Source: Flavobacteriaceae bacterium GF1 (GTDB taxonomy: Bacteria; Bacteroidota; Bacteroidia; Flavobacteriales; Flavobacteriaceae). From it: 64,000 nt of DNA. Within the stretch, counting starts at the first letter, position 1, and each line of letters begins with the position of its first letter. Positions 35,789-45,164 of the stretch are shown here, in pieces. Below the pieces are notes generated by a model. The model ran no database searches, was not told where the DNA came from, and saw only the letters and a list, made by a program, of their open reading frames with translations. The DNA lies in NCBI GenBank assembly GCA_009797885.1, contig WNKP01000007.1, positions 1 to 64,000 on the forward strand, read 5' to 3'. Made by a program: the position numbers and the translations under genes.

Positions 35789-38700
35789 CTAGTGATTCAG
35801 CTCCGCAACGAACAGTTCACGTACCTCTTCAATGTATTGATTCAAGTTTTTCCGTTTCCAAAGTGCCGTTTCCACGGGATCCAAAACCACTACCTCAATA
35901 TGGGTTGGACGCAACATCATGGAGCCTTTTTTCACCGCCTGGTACGCGTTTTTGATGACGATGGGAACAATGGGAACCCCTGCTTGCATGGCCAAATGGA
36001 AGGCTCCTTTTTTAAAGGGTCCCAATTCCGCGGTGCCACTTCGTGTCCCCTCGGGGGCAATAGCCACCGAAACCCCATTTTTTAATGCTTCCACTGCCGG
36101 TTTCATGGCCTCTATGGCTTTGGCTTTGTTGCTTCGGTCGATATAGATGGCCCCCAACGCTTTGAATATGGGTCCAATAGGTGTTCTTTCCAGTTCTTTT
36201 TTGGCAACACCGGTGAAATCCCTACGTAAGAGTTTCATAATAATGAAGAAATCGGCTGCACTTTGATGGTTAAAACAAAACACTGCAGGGCGAAAATCGG
36301 TCAGGTTACGTTTGCCCCTCACGGATATTTGCAATCCGGCCAGGCGGGTACCAAAATCACCAATACTTGAAAAGGTGGTATTGGCGGCCTCCTGCCGTGA
36401 TAGGGTGACCAATCCCTTTACCGCACCCCTGACCGCAGACGGATAAATGCTCGCCGCCGCTAAGCCTGTCCGCAAGCCATTGACCACCGGTTTTTCAGTG
36501 GTTTCCTTAAATCTAAGAATGGGCCAGTCGTTCTCAAAGGCGACCTGGGAAAGTGCATTATCCGGGTTTGTGGCCACAGGTTTGCCCACAATTTTGAATA
36601 AGGGATAATCGTCAAAACTATCCGAATAAAAATAGCTTTTGGAGAGGTCAATGTTATTCTCCCTGGCAAAGATTCGTGCAGCTCGTGCCTTGCCTTCGCC
36701 CCAACGCATCTCTGCAATGCGCCCCGTAAATTTTCCGTTTTGCAGTTCCATTTGGGTGCAATACACATCGGAAATTCCCAATTCCTTGGCCACGGGATTG
36801 GTTTGGTAGGGGGTAGCGGCCGAGATAATAACCACCCGATGTCCTTTTTCAAAATGTTTTTTGATCAATTCGCGGGATTCCGGATAGATGGTCGGTAACA
36901 GGTATTCCTCAAATACCTCTTGTCCCAGATCGGCAAAAACCTTTTCAGGAATGCCTTTGACCCCCAAGGCGGCAATTTTGGTCAGCACTTCAAAATCGCG
37001 ATTGCCGAACGAAAAGACCAGGGCTGTCATAAACTGGGTGATGTATTCCTTGGCCGTTGTTTCGCCACTAAATAGCCGGGTACGCATAAATCGCTTCGCG
37101 GAAAAGTCATTGATTATGGTCCGATCCAGATCAAAATAGGCGGCAATATGCGGTCCTTCTTCCTCTTCTTCTATTTTCTTTCTTGATTTGGGTGCTTTTG
37201 CCTCGGGTACCAAGCTATTTTGGCGTGACAGCAACCCCAGGCTTTTGGTACTGGGTTCCACCTCAATCGCTTTCAGGTACGTCAATCGGGCCGTCAAGTC
37301 CTCAAGTTGGTGCATCCAATCTTCGAGTCCCTTGTGGTTTGTCTTTTGGTCGGTTATGCCAAGTCCGGCATTTTCGGCAAAGCGATAGGCATTGCTCAAA
37401 AAGGGTTTTGAAATACTTCCCAATCGCGTGATTCGACTATGCCAATGGAGCTCTTTTCCCTTAAAAATACAAAGCTCCAGGAACTCTTCTTCCGTGAATA
37501 CATCGTTTTCGTCCCAATGGCTCAACGTATGGCATACCACCTTATTCGCTTCAATATAGGAAAGGAGCAGCGCCCTGGAGATGAATAGATCTTGTTTTTT
37601 CAGGATTTCGGAAACATCCTTTTTGGGGTCATTGAGTATTTCCCGCCAATTCTTATCGAACCGATTGAGCTCTGCTTCAATTTCATCACTGAATTTCGCC
37701 TTGTTGGTATAGAAAAATTCAAATTTGAAAAGATTGCGAAGGTTCATGATCTCCTCCCAAAAGTGAACTATTCTATCCGGGGAAGTGTCGTCCTTCACTT
37801 TTACCAGGGCCATCTCCACAAATGCGGAGTGGTACAGATGGCCCGCAACCATATTGGCATAATAGGTGGCCGACAGGTACTCCGTGGAAATGACACTGAA
37901 CTGCGCTTTTTGACCAGCCCTGCTTTTCCGAATGATATGGCCTGCTTGAAGCAGATTTAATGCTTTTTGTACACTCACGGCAATGGGATTGCCTCGATCC
38001 ATCAGCGAATCCTCTTGCTTTTTGCCAATGTATTCCATCAACTTTTTCACCTTGAATTCGATTTCCTTTTTGGTGAGTGCAAAGTCGTTAAGGAGGACAT
38101 TGCAAATCAGGGAAACCGTGGAAACCGGGGTGATCCTGGACATTTGATTGATAAGATCGAAGGCGAAAAAGGGCAAAGTGTCCTTGCGCTTATAGGTATC
38201 ATCCTCAAACTGGGGAACCGCGACATTATGGGTTTCATTGATTTCGACCGGGTCACCAAAACGGATGGCGGCCCTGCCATAATTGCTGCCCAGACTTCGA
38301 ACGTATTTGATGCCCTCGGAAAGGTTTTCCGACTTTTTCTTGGCCCCTTTTGCTTGCTCCGTCATTTCCTTGACGTCTGGAATAAGGTCGTAGGCTATGG
38401 AAACAGGGACGTACTTAACATCCCTGGAACTCTGCTTTTCCGCATCCATGATGTATTTTAGGATCCCCATTTGGGGATGCAGGATTTTACCCGTCCGGGA
38501 ACGGGTACCTTCAATATTCCAAGTGAGGTGGTCCCCCTTGTCTATAATGGTTGAAATGTAGTGCCTGAGCGCAATTTTATAGATTGGGTTATCCTTAAAA
38601 CTTCTACGGATAAAAACAATGCCGGCACTTTTCCCCAATTGCTTCAATCCGGGGAATGCCAGGTTTATCCCCCCAAAGGAATAGGGTACGGGCATCCCAT

Positions 38701-39022
38701 AACGGGCCAGGGTAGAGATCAGGACCAAGGTATCCAGATAGGTCTTGTGGGTCATGATAAAAGCGACGGAATGCTTCCGCATCAATTTCATCAGCTTTTT
38801 AATGCCCTTGGGGTCAACGTCTATTTTTTCACTGTAGGCCCGGGAAAGGATATAGTCAAAACCCCGCACGGAGACCAGTCTTGCCGCGGGATGTTGCTGG
38901 GCATAGAGTTCCTTAATGTATTTTTCAGCTTCTTTTTGAACATCTTCAATAGCTAGCTTGTGGTCTTTAGCTGCTCGCTTTAAAGACTCCTGAAATTTTT
39001 CGCTATGGATAATGTCCTGCAT
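35789..39022 (-). CDS. PlsB-HAD-PlsC trifunctional fusion (G3P acyltransferase / phosphatase / acyl-G3P acyltransferase)
   Basis: 1077 residues. The N-terminal PlsB-type GPAT has the HX4D box at His92-Asp97 (HKTYLD), then FIRRSF and NIEGTRSRTGK. A helical middle follows (about 300-610). An HAD-IB phosphatase lies at about 627-840, with nucleophile DLDRT at 631-635, motif II VIISAA and motif III SDSFDDYP. The C-terminal PlsC domain has NHQSAAD (His919-Asp924) and APEGTRSG (about 990). Together the domains could acylate glycerol-3-phosphate twice and remove the phosphate to yield diacylglycerol. Mycobacteria encode the same parts as separate neighbours (a PlsB and a HAD-PlsC protein) beside a WS/DGAT; here they are one chain. 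Whether the HAD part acts on phosphatidate is inference. Confidence 0.88.
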   Translation of the reverse strand: MQDIIHSEKFQESLKRAAKDHKLAIEDVQKEAEKYIKELYAQQHPAARLVSVRGFDYILSRAYSEKIDVDPKGIKKLMKLMRKHSVAFIMTHKTYLDTLVLISTLARYGMPVPYSFGGINLAFPGLKQLGKSAGIVFIRRSFKDNPIYKIALRHYISTIIDKGDHLTWNIEGTRSRTGKILHPQMGILKYIMDAEKQSSRDVKYVPVSIAYDLIPDVKEMTEQAKGAKKKSENLSEGIKYVRSLGSNYGRAAIRFGDPVEINETHNVAVPQFEDDTYKRKDTLPFFAFDLINQMSRITPVSTVSLICNVLLNDFALTKKEIEFKVKKLMEYIGKKQEDSLMDRGNPIAVSVQKALNLLQAGHIIRKSRAGQKAQFSVISTEYLSATYYANMVAGHLYHSAFVEMALVKVKDDTSPDRIVHFWEEIMNLRNLFKFEFFYTNKAKFSDEIEAELNRFDKNWREILNDPKKDVSEILKKQDLFISRALLLSYIEANKVVCHTLSHWDENDVFTEEEFLELCIFKGKELHWHSRITRLGSISKPFLSNAYRFAENAGLGITDQKTNHKGLEDWMHQLEDLTARLTYLKAIEVEPSTKSLGLLSRQNSLVPEAKAPKSRKKIEEEEEGPHIAAYFDLDRTIINDFSAKRFMRTRLFSGETTAKEYITQFMTALVFSFGNRDFEVLTKIAALGVKGIPEKVFADLGQEVFEEYLLPTIYPESRELIKKHFEKGHRVVIISAATPYQTNPVAKELGISDVYCTQMELQNGKFTGRIAEMRWGEGKARAARIFARENNIDLSKSYFYSDSFDDYPLFKIVGKPVATNPDNALSQVAFENDWPILRFKETTEKPVVNGLRTGLAAASIYPSAVRGAVKGLVTLSRQEAANTTFSSIGDFGTRLAGLQISVRGKRNLTDFRPAVFCFNHQSAADFFIIMKLLRRDFTGVAKKELERTPIGPIFKALGAIYIDRSNKAKAIEAMKPAVEALKNGVSVAIAPEGTRSGTAELGPFKKGAFHLAMQAGVPIVPIVIKNAYQAVKKGSMMLRPTHIEVVVLDPVETALWKRKNLNQYIEEVRELFVAELNH

Positions 39023-39043
39023 TTCAACTTAGGGGTTGAACTT

Positions 39044-40201
39044 CTAATTTAAAAAAAACAAACTTCTTTTTTTCTTGTTCCAGTAAAAAGGATAAAGGAT
39101 GCGTTCTACTTCCAGAGTGGTCTCTTTGATCGTTTTTCCTTGAATATTGGCACTCAGTGCATTGGCCGTTATCAACAGCACACTGACGTTGGCACCCAGA
39201 CCCGAATGGCTGCCGTAGACCTCAATATTCTTTATGTCCTCACGATAGCTTTCGGCTTCCATGCAATGTTTCCAGGGCAATAGGCCATCTGTTTTTGTGT
39301 AAATACACGTAATCGGCACATTGGGTATGGGTTCAAGTTCTTCAATAAACCTTTTGTTCCTTTCTTTTAGGGATTTTCCCCTAAAAAACTCTAAAATGCC
39401 ATTGACCGGGGTTTTCATATCCATAACGCCCCATACGGGTGACCCAATGGTGAGGATCTGTTGTACCTGCTTCGGATGGCGATTGGCAATGATCTTGGCA
39501 AAAAGGCCGCCTCCGCTCCAACCCACGATACTCACTTTTTCACCGTGAATCCGATAGATATCATCCAGTTTTTCCTCAAGTCGGGGGATGTAATGTGATT
39601 TGACCAAATTGAAGCCCTGGTCCCATTTATACGTTTTAAAGCCTAAGGAGGTCAAATACCGACGGACAAAGGACGTTGAATAATCATCACCCAAATACGG
39701 CGGGATCAATAATACGGGCTTGCCCTCTCCTTTAATGCGTTTTGGAATAAAAGGATAAATGGCATAAATGGACGCCCATTCCACCAAGGACCTACTTTCC
39801 AAAAGCATGTTGAATAGGGGAGGTTTGGGAATCTTCTGATTGATCAGCGTTATTTCCTCTTGGAATCTGCTCAAGACCTTTTTGGACAGCTCATCGGCTT
39901 CCGGATTGCCTTTCCGGGTTATTTCACTCGTGATGTTCTCCAATAGGGTGATCAGGGTAAAGTATTCACGACTTGGACCCAATTCATCACACATTCTAAT
40001 GCATTCATCAAAAAGAAAATCCAGGTCTTTATCGTCCGAGGTCACTTCGTTGACAATGGGCATCAGTTCATCCGAATACGTGTGAATTTTAAAACTTCCC
40101 GTTAGGACTTTCTTGACTTTAGTAATGGGAAGGCCTCCGCGTACCCCTACATAGGCCGTGAACTTGATAAAAGTCTCATATAAATGCAATTTATCTTCCA
40201 T
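39044..40201 (-). CDS. Alpha/beta hydrolase (PhaC/lipase-like), lipid operon
   Basis: 385 residues. A long helical N-terminus (1-150) resembles the cap of PHA synthase-like or TAG-lipase-like hydrolases, followed by PVLLIPPYLGDDY (oxyanion strand), the elbow VSIVGWSGGGLFAKIIANRHP (GWSGG), Asp in ITCIYTKTDGLLPWK and His in EVYGSHSGLG. PHA synthases use Cys at the elbow; here it is Ser, favouring esterase or lipase activity. Its start overlaps the next gene's stop by 11 bp, so it is co-translated with the monoglyceride-lipase-like gene. Confidence 0.8.
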   Translation of the reverse strand: MEDKLHLYETFIKFTAYVGVRGGLPITKVKKVLTGSFKIHTYSDELMPIVNEVTSDDKDLDFLFDECIRMCDELGPSREYFTLITLLENITSEITRKGNPEADELSKKVLSRFQEEITLINQKIPKPPLFNMLLESRSLVEWASIYAIYPFIPKRIKGEGKPVLLIPPYLGDDYSTSFVRRYLTSLGFKTYKWDQGFNLVKSHYIPRLEEKLDDIYRIHGEKVSIVGWSGGGLFAKIIANRHPKQVQQILTIGSPVWGVMDMKTPVNGILEFFRGKSLKERNKRFIEELEPIPNVPITCIYTKTDGLLPWKHCMEAESYREDIKNIEVYGSHSGLGANVSVLLITANALSANIQGKTIKETTLEVERILYPFYWNKKKRSLFFLN

Positions 40202-41138
40202 GGTTCTCGGGGATGTGGGTGTTAAGCCATGTTATCATATCTTCCTCCACTTCTTGACTATTCTTTTCGTTGAGCATTTCGTGCCTTCCTCCTCTGTAGA
40301 GGTTGAACGTAAGGGTTGCGTTGCCATTCTTTTTGTAGTTCCTGGCCACTTTGCTTACCCCTTTTCCCATTTCACCCACGGGATCTTCATCTCCCGAAAA
40401 GATTAAAATGGGCAGTTTGTCCGGGGTATTTACAAAAGCACTTTTTTTATTCAATTCCCTGGAATTGATCAGAATATCGGCAAAGACCCCAATGGAGAAG
40501 TTCTCAATGCGATAGGGGTCGGCCTCAAAGGCATCCACGGCGGCTTCGTCGCTACTTATCCAATCCAATTTTGTTCGATTGGGCTTGAATTTTTTATTGA
40601 ATTCATCAAAGAAGAAGCTTCTCAGGGTTTGATTGCCCCGTTCCCGCCCCCGGATAGCACTCACCACTTTTGTGCTTGCCAGCCCAAAATGCCCCAATCC
40701 CTTGATAAAATTTGCGGTACCCGATAAAATCAAGGCATCGATTTCATCGCCATAACGGAGCACATATTTTCTGCTCAAAAGGGACCCCATGCTATGGCCG
40801 AACAAAATAAATTTAGCCTCAGGGTGTTCGTTGCGCATCAATTCGGTTAGGGAATGCATGTCTTCCACTACATCCTCAAAGTAATTTTTGCCATCGTAAA
40901 AACCAAAAAGCCGTTTTATTTCGGCTGTTTTCCCATGTGCCCGATGATCGTTGGCATAAACGGTGAACCCTTCTTGCTGTAAACGGTGCGCTATGCTGTC
41001 GTAACGCCCTGCATGCTCCCCAATACCATGGGCAATCTGCACAATGCCACGATTCTTGTTGGCATTAAGGGCTTCCCACTTATAGTAGCAGATAATTTCA
41101 CCGTCCTTGGCGGTAAATGTATTGGTCTTGTAATACAT
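40191..41138 (-). CDS. Monoacylglycerol lipase-like alpha/beta hydrolase
   Basis: 315 residues. GIVQIAHGIGEHAGRYD (HGxGEH oxyanion signature), VYANDHRAHGKT (the NDHRGHG motif of lysophospholipases and monoglyceride lipases), the nucleophile FILFGHSMGSLLSRKYV (GHSMG), Asp in IFSGDEDPVGEMG and His in YRGGRHEMLNE complete the triad. It probably removes the last acyl chain during lipid turnover. Its start is 1 bp after the WS/DGAT stop. Confidence 0.9.
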   Translation of the reverse strand: MYYKTNTFTAKDGEIICYYKWEALNANKNRGIVQIAHGIGEHAGRYDSIAHRLQQEGFTVYANDHRAHGKTAEIKRLFGFYDGKNYFEDVVEDMHSLTELMRNEHPEAKFILFGHSMGSLLSRKYVLRYGDEIDALILSGTANFIKGLGHFGLASTKVVSAIRGRERGNQTLRSFFFDEFNKKFKPNRTKLDWISSDEAAVDAFEADPYRIENFSIGVFADILINSRELNKKSAFVNTPDKLPILIFSGDEDPVGEMGKGVSKVARNYKKNGNATLTFNLYRGGRHEMLNEKNSQEVEEDMITWLNTHIPENHGR

Positions 41139-41139
41139 T

Positions 41140-42981
41140 TTATCGGGTTAAAAAAGCTTTGATGAGGTTCGTCAACTTACGTTTGTTGCCCACCGTACCG
41201 GACAATTTTAAACGTTGTTGAATTTTTAGTTCATCAAACAACAGTTTTTTCTTGTACAGCGCATATAGATTGGCATCCTCAATTTCCAAAACGGTTTTTG
41301 GGTCCAGTGTCGTTGTTTTTTTAATGGTCGCTGCTTCTTTGGTGAGGTCAATTTCCCAACATTCGCTAGTGGCACCCATATCTACATGAACGTGGTAGAC
41401 GCCCCGGTATTTTTTGATAAGTCCGATTTCCTTTTTCAAGTACCGCCTTAAGGCATTGAAAAAAGCGGTGCTTTCACTTTTTTGTTTTGTGGGTTTCCCC
41501 GCTGGGGATTTTTTCTTCTGGCTCCCCAAAATCAATTCTTCCAGTTCGTTGGCGGATTCGCGGATGTACCTTGAGAAAACATAACAATCCGGCATCGTCC
41601 GTTTGTCCGAAGTCGTGGTAATGCTGATTTTACCATTGTAACTAAAAGCGGCAATAATCAAGCCAAAACCATTGGCCACCGGGGTCAGACCAAAAATGGA
41701 AACCACCTTGTGCCCGTTCAGGTAGAGTAGTTTTGTGGGTCCGGGTACATTGGTAATGGTTACATTGAATGGGGGGCGGTGCAAGTCCTTGATATTGTAT
41801 TTGCCGTAGATTCTAGCGGCAAGATTGGCCAATCCGAAAGGTACGGCATCCGCTATTTTTGCCAAGGTTTTGGCGCCCATGGTCTTATGTCTTGCCTTAC
41901 CCAGCATGGTCTGTTCCTGAATGTATTCCAAACGCTCCAAAGGATCTTCAATATGCGTGCCCAATTGAACCAACATATTGGCTATTTGATTATTTTGTGA
42001 ATCGTCATTTTCACCACGTATGGAGATGGGAACATTGGCGACCAGGGGTTGCAAGGGCAGTTTTTCCTTTTCTTGAAGATAACGTCGTATCGCCCCGGCG
42101 CAGACGGCCAAAATAAGGTCGTTGATACTGACACCTACTAATTTTCGCAGGCTATTGACACGGTCAAATGAAAGGATTGCCGTTCCCCATGTTCTTCTGG
42201 GGGAAACGTTTCCATTAAATATGGTAATCGGTACGGGATAACGTGCCGTGGCAAATTCCTTTTGGATGCTTAAGGTTTTTGAAGCCTTGTTTTTCACAAA
42301 GGCTATTGCGGTATCCGCTATGGTTTTTGGAATTCTGAGCGGATTTTTTAAAAAGCCGTACCCGCTTTTCAGCAGTAAACTGATATCATCCGGTAGGGGG
42401 TTGGGATCGTACTTTTTGATTTCCGATTTGTCAATGGTCCTGACCTTGTCGTCTTTGTCAAATAGAATACCCATTAGGCCCACTCCAGAGCTGCCGTCGA
42501 TCATGACATGGTGCACTTTGCTGACTATGGCCACAGAGCCTTTGGGAATTTGGGGAATTTCATCTATGCCTTCTATAAAGTGGATGGACCAAAGTGGCCG
42601 CCTTAAATCCAGGGGTGCACTAAAAATACGGGAAGTCGTTCTTCGTAAGGATTCCCAGTTGGAGGGATCGGCCAGTTTCATTCGGTTAAGATGTAGGTCC
42701 AGCTCAAAATTTGGATCATCGACCCAATAGGGGTAATCCAAATCCATGGGTACGTGCAGGAGGCGTTGTCTGAATTTTGGGATCAAATGGAGTTTGGAAG
42801 CAACTATTCTTTTGAAATCCTTAAAATTCATGGAACCTTCAACGATGACCAAAGTGGCAATATGCATTGGGCTTGTGGGCGATTCCGCATAAAGAAAAGC
42901 CGCTTCATAACCTGAAATCTGTTTAAAATTCCCGTCAAATACTTCTTGTGCAATATCCTTCAGATCTATTTTCGATGCCAT
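41140..42981 (-). CDS. Wax ester synthase/diacylglycerol acyltransferase with C-terminal SCP2-like domain
   Basis: 613 residues. The WS/DGAT N-terminal half carries the active-site motif HHVMIDG (His157-Gly163), preceded by the family's PLWSIHFIEG. The C-terminal half of the acyltransferase has NDLILAVCAGAIRRYL, NVPGP and GLIIAAFSYNGKISI. A Lys/Ser linker (about 490-505) leads to a 105-residue tail with WEIDLTKEAATIKK and KIQQRLKLSGTVGNKRKLTNLI, which reads as an SCP-2 sterol/lipid-carrier fold. Typical WS/DGATs end near 470 residues. It would esterify acyl-CoA to diacylglycerol or a fatty alcohol; the carrier domain may deliver acyl groups (inference). Confidence 0.9.
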   Translation of the reverse strand: MASKIDLKDIAQEVFDGNFKQISGYEAAFLYAESPTSPMHIATLVIVEGSMNFKDFKRIVASKLHLIPKFRQRLLHVPMDLDYPYWVDDPNFELDLHLNRMKLADPSNWESLRRTTSRIFSAPLDLRRPLWSIHFIEGIDEIPQIPKGSVAIVSKVHHVMIDGSSGVGLMGILFDKDDKVRTIDKSEIKKYDPNPLPDDISLLLKSGYGFLKNPLRIPKTIADTAIAFVKNKASKTLSIQKEFATARYPVPITIFNGNVSPRRTWGTAILSFDRVNSLRKLVGVSINDLILAVCAGAIRRYLQEKEKLPLQPLVANVPISIRGENDDSQNNQIANMLVQLGTHIEDPLERLEYIQEQTMLGKARHKTMGAKTLAKIADAVPFGLANLAARIYGKYNIKDLHRPPFNVTITNVPGPTKLLYLNGHKVVSIFGLTPVANGFGLIIAAFSYNGKISITTTSDKRTMPDCYVFSRYIRESANELEELILGSQKKKSPAGKPTKQKSESTAFFNALRRYLKKEIGLIKKYRGVYHVHVDMGATSECWEIDLTKEAATIKKTTTLDPKTVLEIEDANLYALYKKKLLFDELKIQQRLKLSGTVGNKRKLTNLIKAFLTR

Positions 42982-42988
42982 GTGTTCT

Positions 42989-44332
42989 CTATTTTACCAG
43001 CAGTTCTTGGTCAGTGTTTTGAACAAACTGGGTGTAATTGTGTGTTTTTATGTTTTTAGCCTTCAGATCGAACATCAAACTGTACAGTCCAAAAAAGGTC
43101 CTGTTCATGTAAATGATATGTTTTGATCCCCGGTCGGCATTCATGTTCATTAGGGTGGATTTCTTTAGATACTGTTCTCCAAAGGCCGAGATTTTATCAA
43201 AAAATTCCCGGTCGGAGAAATCAAAGGTTTCCACTTGAAAAGGTTTGGTAAACCATTCCAAAACATCAAAGAATAGTTTGGTGAAAAAAGCACGTTCCGT
43301 CTCGCTATCCTCTTCCTTCAAGACCTCAAGTGCAAAGAGATTTTTTTCAAAACTATCCGGATCATTGATGACCTCCCATTTGAACAGCTCAAAATAGGGG
43401 CTGTAAAAGTCTTCCGGTATGGCCTTCATACAACCGAAATCAAGTGCGATGACTTCATGCGCATTGGAAACGAGAAAATTACCGGGATGTGGGTCGGCAT
43501 GGACTTTGTGTAGCACATGCAATTGGTACATATAAAAGTCCCACAAGGTCTGTCCCACTAGATTGGCTGCTTCTTGGTCGGTATTATTTTGGGCAAATTC
43601 AGAAAGGTGTGCGCCGTGCATCCAATCCATGGTAATGATTTCAGGGGAGGAATATTCCGGATAATAGGTCGGAAACCTCAAATTTGGAAGATGACCGCAC
43701 AATAGTTTGATTTCCTGACTTTGGGCGAGTTCCAGTTCATAATCGGTTTCCTCCACAAGTTTATTTTCCACCTCTTTAAAATACTGTTCCGAATGCTCAC
43801 CCGAAATGTTGAACATTTTCATGGCTACCGGCTTTACAATGGCCAAATCCGATTTAATGCTTTGTGCCACTCCGGGGTATTGGATTTTTACCGCGAATTG
43901 CTGTCCGTCTTTTTCGGCCAGATGCACTTGACCGATACTGGCGGCGTTCATGGCCTTATTGTTGAATTGGTCAAACAGTTGATGGGGAAATTTTCCAAAG
44001 GACCGTTTGAATGTTTTTAGTACCAAGGGCGCTGAAAGCGGCGGTACGGAGAATTGGGCGAGCGAAAACTTTTCCACAAAGGCCTTTGGCATGATGCTTT
44101 TTTCCATGCTCATCATTTGGGCCATCTTTAAGGCACTGCCCTTCAGGGTTTTTAAACTATCGTAAATATCATTGGCATTGTTTTCATCCAATCGTGCTTT
44201 TGCCTCTTCCTCGGAATTGACCATTTTGTCCCCATAGTACTTCAAATAATTCACACCAACTTTGGCACCTGTTTGCATCAATTTTGAGGTGCGCTGTAGC
44301 TTTGAAAGAGGAATATTCTTTGAAGTCTTCAT
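42989..44332 (-). CDS. ABC1/AarF/UbiB family atypical kinase
   Basis: 447 residues. The N-terminal extension contains LKGSALKMAQMMS, the position of the invariant KxGQ motif, here KMAQ. The kinase-like core has AASIGQVHLAEKDGQQFAVKIQYPG (the A-rich loop in place of a P-loop), VEETDYELELAQ, HKVHADPHPGNF (catalytic loop) and VIALDFG (metal-binding). UbiB/COQ8 proteins are ATPases that assist lipophilic biosynthesis, often ubiquinone. In this operon the client is more likely storage-lipid enzymes (context inference). It overlaps the upstream TetR-like gene by 4 bp. Confidence 0.9.
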   Translation of the reverse strand: MKTSKNIPLSKLQRTSKLMQTGAKVGVNYLKYYGDKMVNSEEEAKARLDENNANDIYDSLKTLKGSALKMAQMMSMEKSIMPKAFVEKFSLAQFSVPPLSAPLVLKTFKRSFGKFPHQLFDQFNNKAMNAASIGQVHLAEKDGQQFAVKIQYPGVAQSIKSDLAIVKPVAMKMFNISGEHSEQYFKEVENKLVEETDYELELAQSQEIKLLCGHLPNLRFPTYYPEYSSPEIITMDWMHGAHLSEFAQNNTDQEAANLVGQTLWDFYMYQLHVLHKVHADPHPGNFLVSNAHEVIALDFGCMKAIPEDFYSPYFELFKWEVINDPDSFEKNLFALEVLKEEDSETERAFFTKLFFDVLEWFTKPFQVETFDFSDREFFDKISAFGEQYLKKSTLMNMNADRGSKHIIYMNRTFFGLYSLMFDLKAKNIKTHNYTQFVQNTDQELLVK

Positions 44333-44991
44333 GAAGGATCTTTCGACTTTATTTTTTCAGCATATAAAAATTTACCCAGGTCAATAATGTTTTGAAGTGA
44401 TTTGGTGTTCAATAATTCCATTCCCGTATTGATGGATTTTTCAATGAAAATATCCGTTTTATGGCATTGATGGGAATCATCGGACATCCAAAACTTGACC
44501 GTCAACAAAAACTGTATCCAAACGCCTTCCCTAATCGATCTTTTTTGAATGGATTCCAAGCTCTCACTTATCCTGAAGGTCTCCAACTGCAACGAGTCGA
44601 TAAAGGCCATAAAACTTTCCTTCAGTTCTTTAAAGAGGGATAGGGCATCAAAACTTAGACCGTAACTTTTTATGGTAAGTAAAACAAAATCCCGATTCAA
44701 TGTAAAATTTTCGAAAAGCGTATAAAACAGGCTCAATAGTTTGTCCTTTTTGTCAAATGATACAAAATCAGGACTTTCGGCCAGCGTGGCAATGGATGTA
44801 TCAATCAGAATCTTGAATATGGACCTGTCCAAATCTTCAAAACCCTCGTAGTATTCATAGAACCCATCGGGGTGAAAATCATAATCACTTGCCAAATCTT
44901 CTATCGAGGATGGTCTGCCTTCGTATTTCACAACGGCATCCATATAAAAATCGATAAGATCTTCTTCCGCTATTTTCTGTTTACTTGCCAA
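44329..44991 (-). CDS. TetR-like transcriptional regulator
   Basis: 220 residues. The N-terminal region SIEDLASDYDFHPDGFYEYYEGFEDLDRSIFKI matches the TetR HTH/hinge pattern in which a recognition helix is followed by FYxYFxxKxxL, though the core is acidic and diverged. The ligand domain is all-helical. Its GC content resembles that of the lipid operon it heads. A lipid- or acyl-CoA-responsive repressor of the operon is the simplest role; DNA binding by such an acidic HTH is not assured. Confidence 0.65.
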   Translation of the reverse strand: MASKQKIAEEDLIDFYMDAVVKYEGRPSSIEDLASDYDFHPDGFYEYYEGFEDLDRSIFKILIDTSIATLAESPDFVSFDKKDKLLSLFYTLFENFTLNRDFVLLTIKSYGLSFDALSLFKELKESFMAFIDSLQLETFRISESLESIQKRSIREGVWIQFLLTVKFWMSDDSHQCHKTDIFIEKSINTGMELLNTKSLQNIIDLGKFLYAEKIKSKDPS

Positions 44992-45008
44992 TTCAAAACT
45001 TCAAAACC

Positions 45009-45047
45009 CAACTTCGTTTAGCGAAAACCCACTTTAAAAAGAAGTTG
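45009..45047. promoter_or_regulatory. Inverted repeat upstream of the TetR-like gene (possible operator)
   Basis: CAACTTC (45009-45015) / GAAGTTG (45041-45047), a perfect 7 bp pair spaced 25 bp, lies within 60 bp of the TetR-like start. The inner TTCGTTTAGCGAA is also palindromic. Autoregulation is a guess. Confidence 0.3.
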
Positions 45048-45100
45048 TCGTACCTCTTGCTAAAATAACGAATTTACCCGTTACTATGCATGCATACTAA

Positions 45101-45137
45101 AAAACCAGCTGGTCCCTGGAAGGGACAAACTGGTTTT
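45101..45137 (-). terminator. Rho-independent terminator after the phasin-like genes
   Basis: A stem of AAAACCAG...CTGGTTTT with inner GTCCCT (45112-45117)/AGGGAC (45121-45126) and a 3-nt loop. On the minus strand it is followed by a T run. It separates the phasin-like transcript from the lipid-synthesis operon. Confidence 0.85.
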
Positions 45138-45164
45138 CCATACAAACTCAATTAACTAATGCTA

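Noticed and set aside
39044-40201. PHA synthase (PhaC) for the alpha/beta hydrolase
   Set aside because: The nucleophile elbow is GWSGG with Ser, not Cys, so polymerase activity is unlikely, and no PhaA/PhaB genes are nearby.
44329-44991. Firm assignment as a DNA-binding repressor
   Set aside because: The HTH core is acidic and diverged; only TetR-like architecture is supported.
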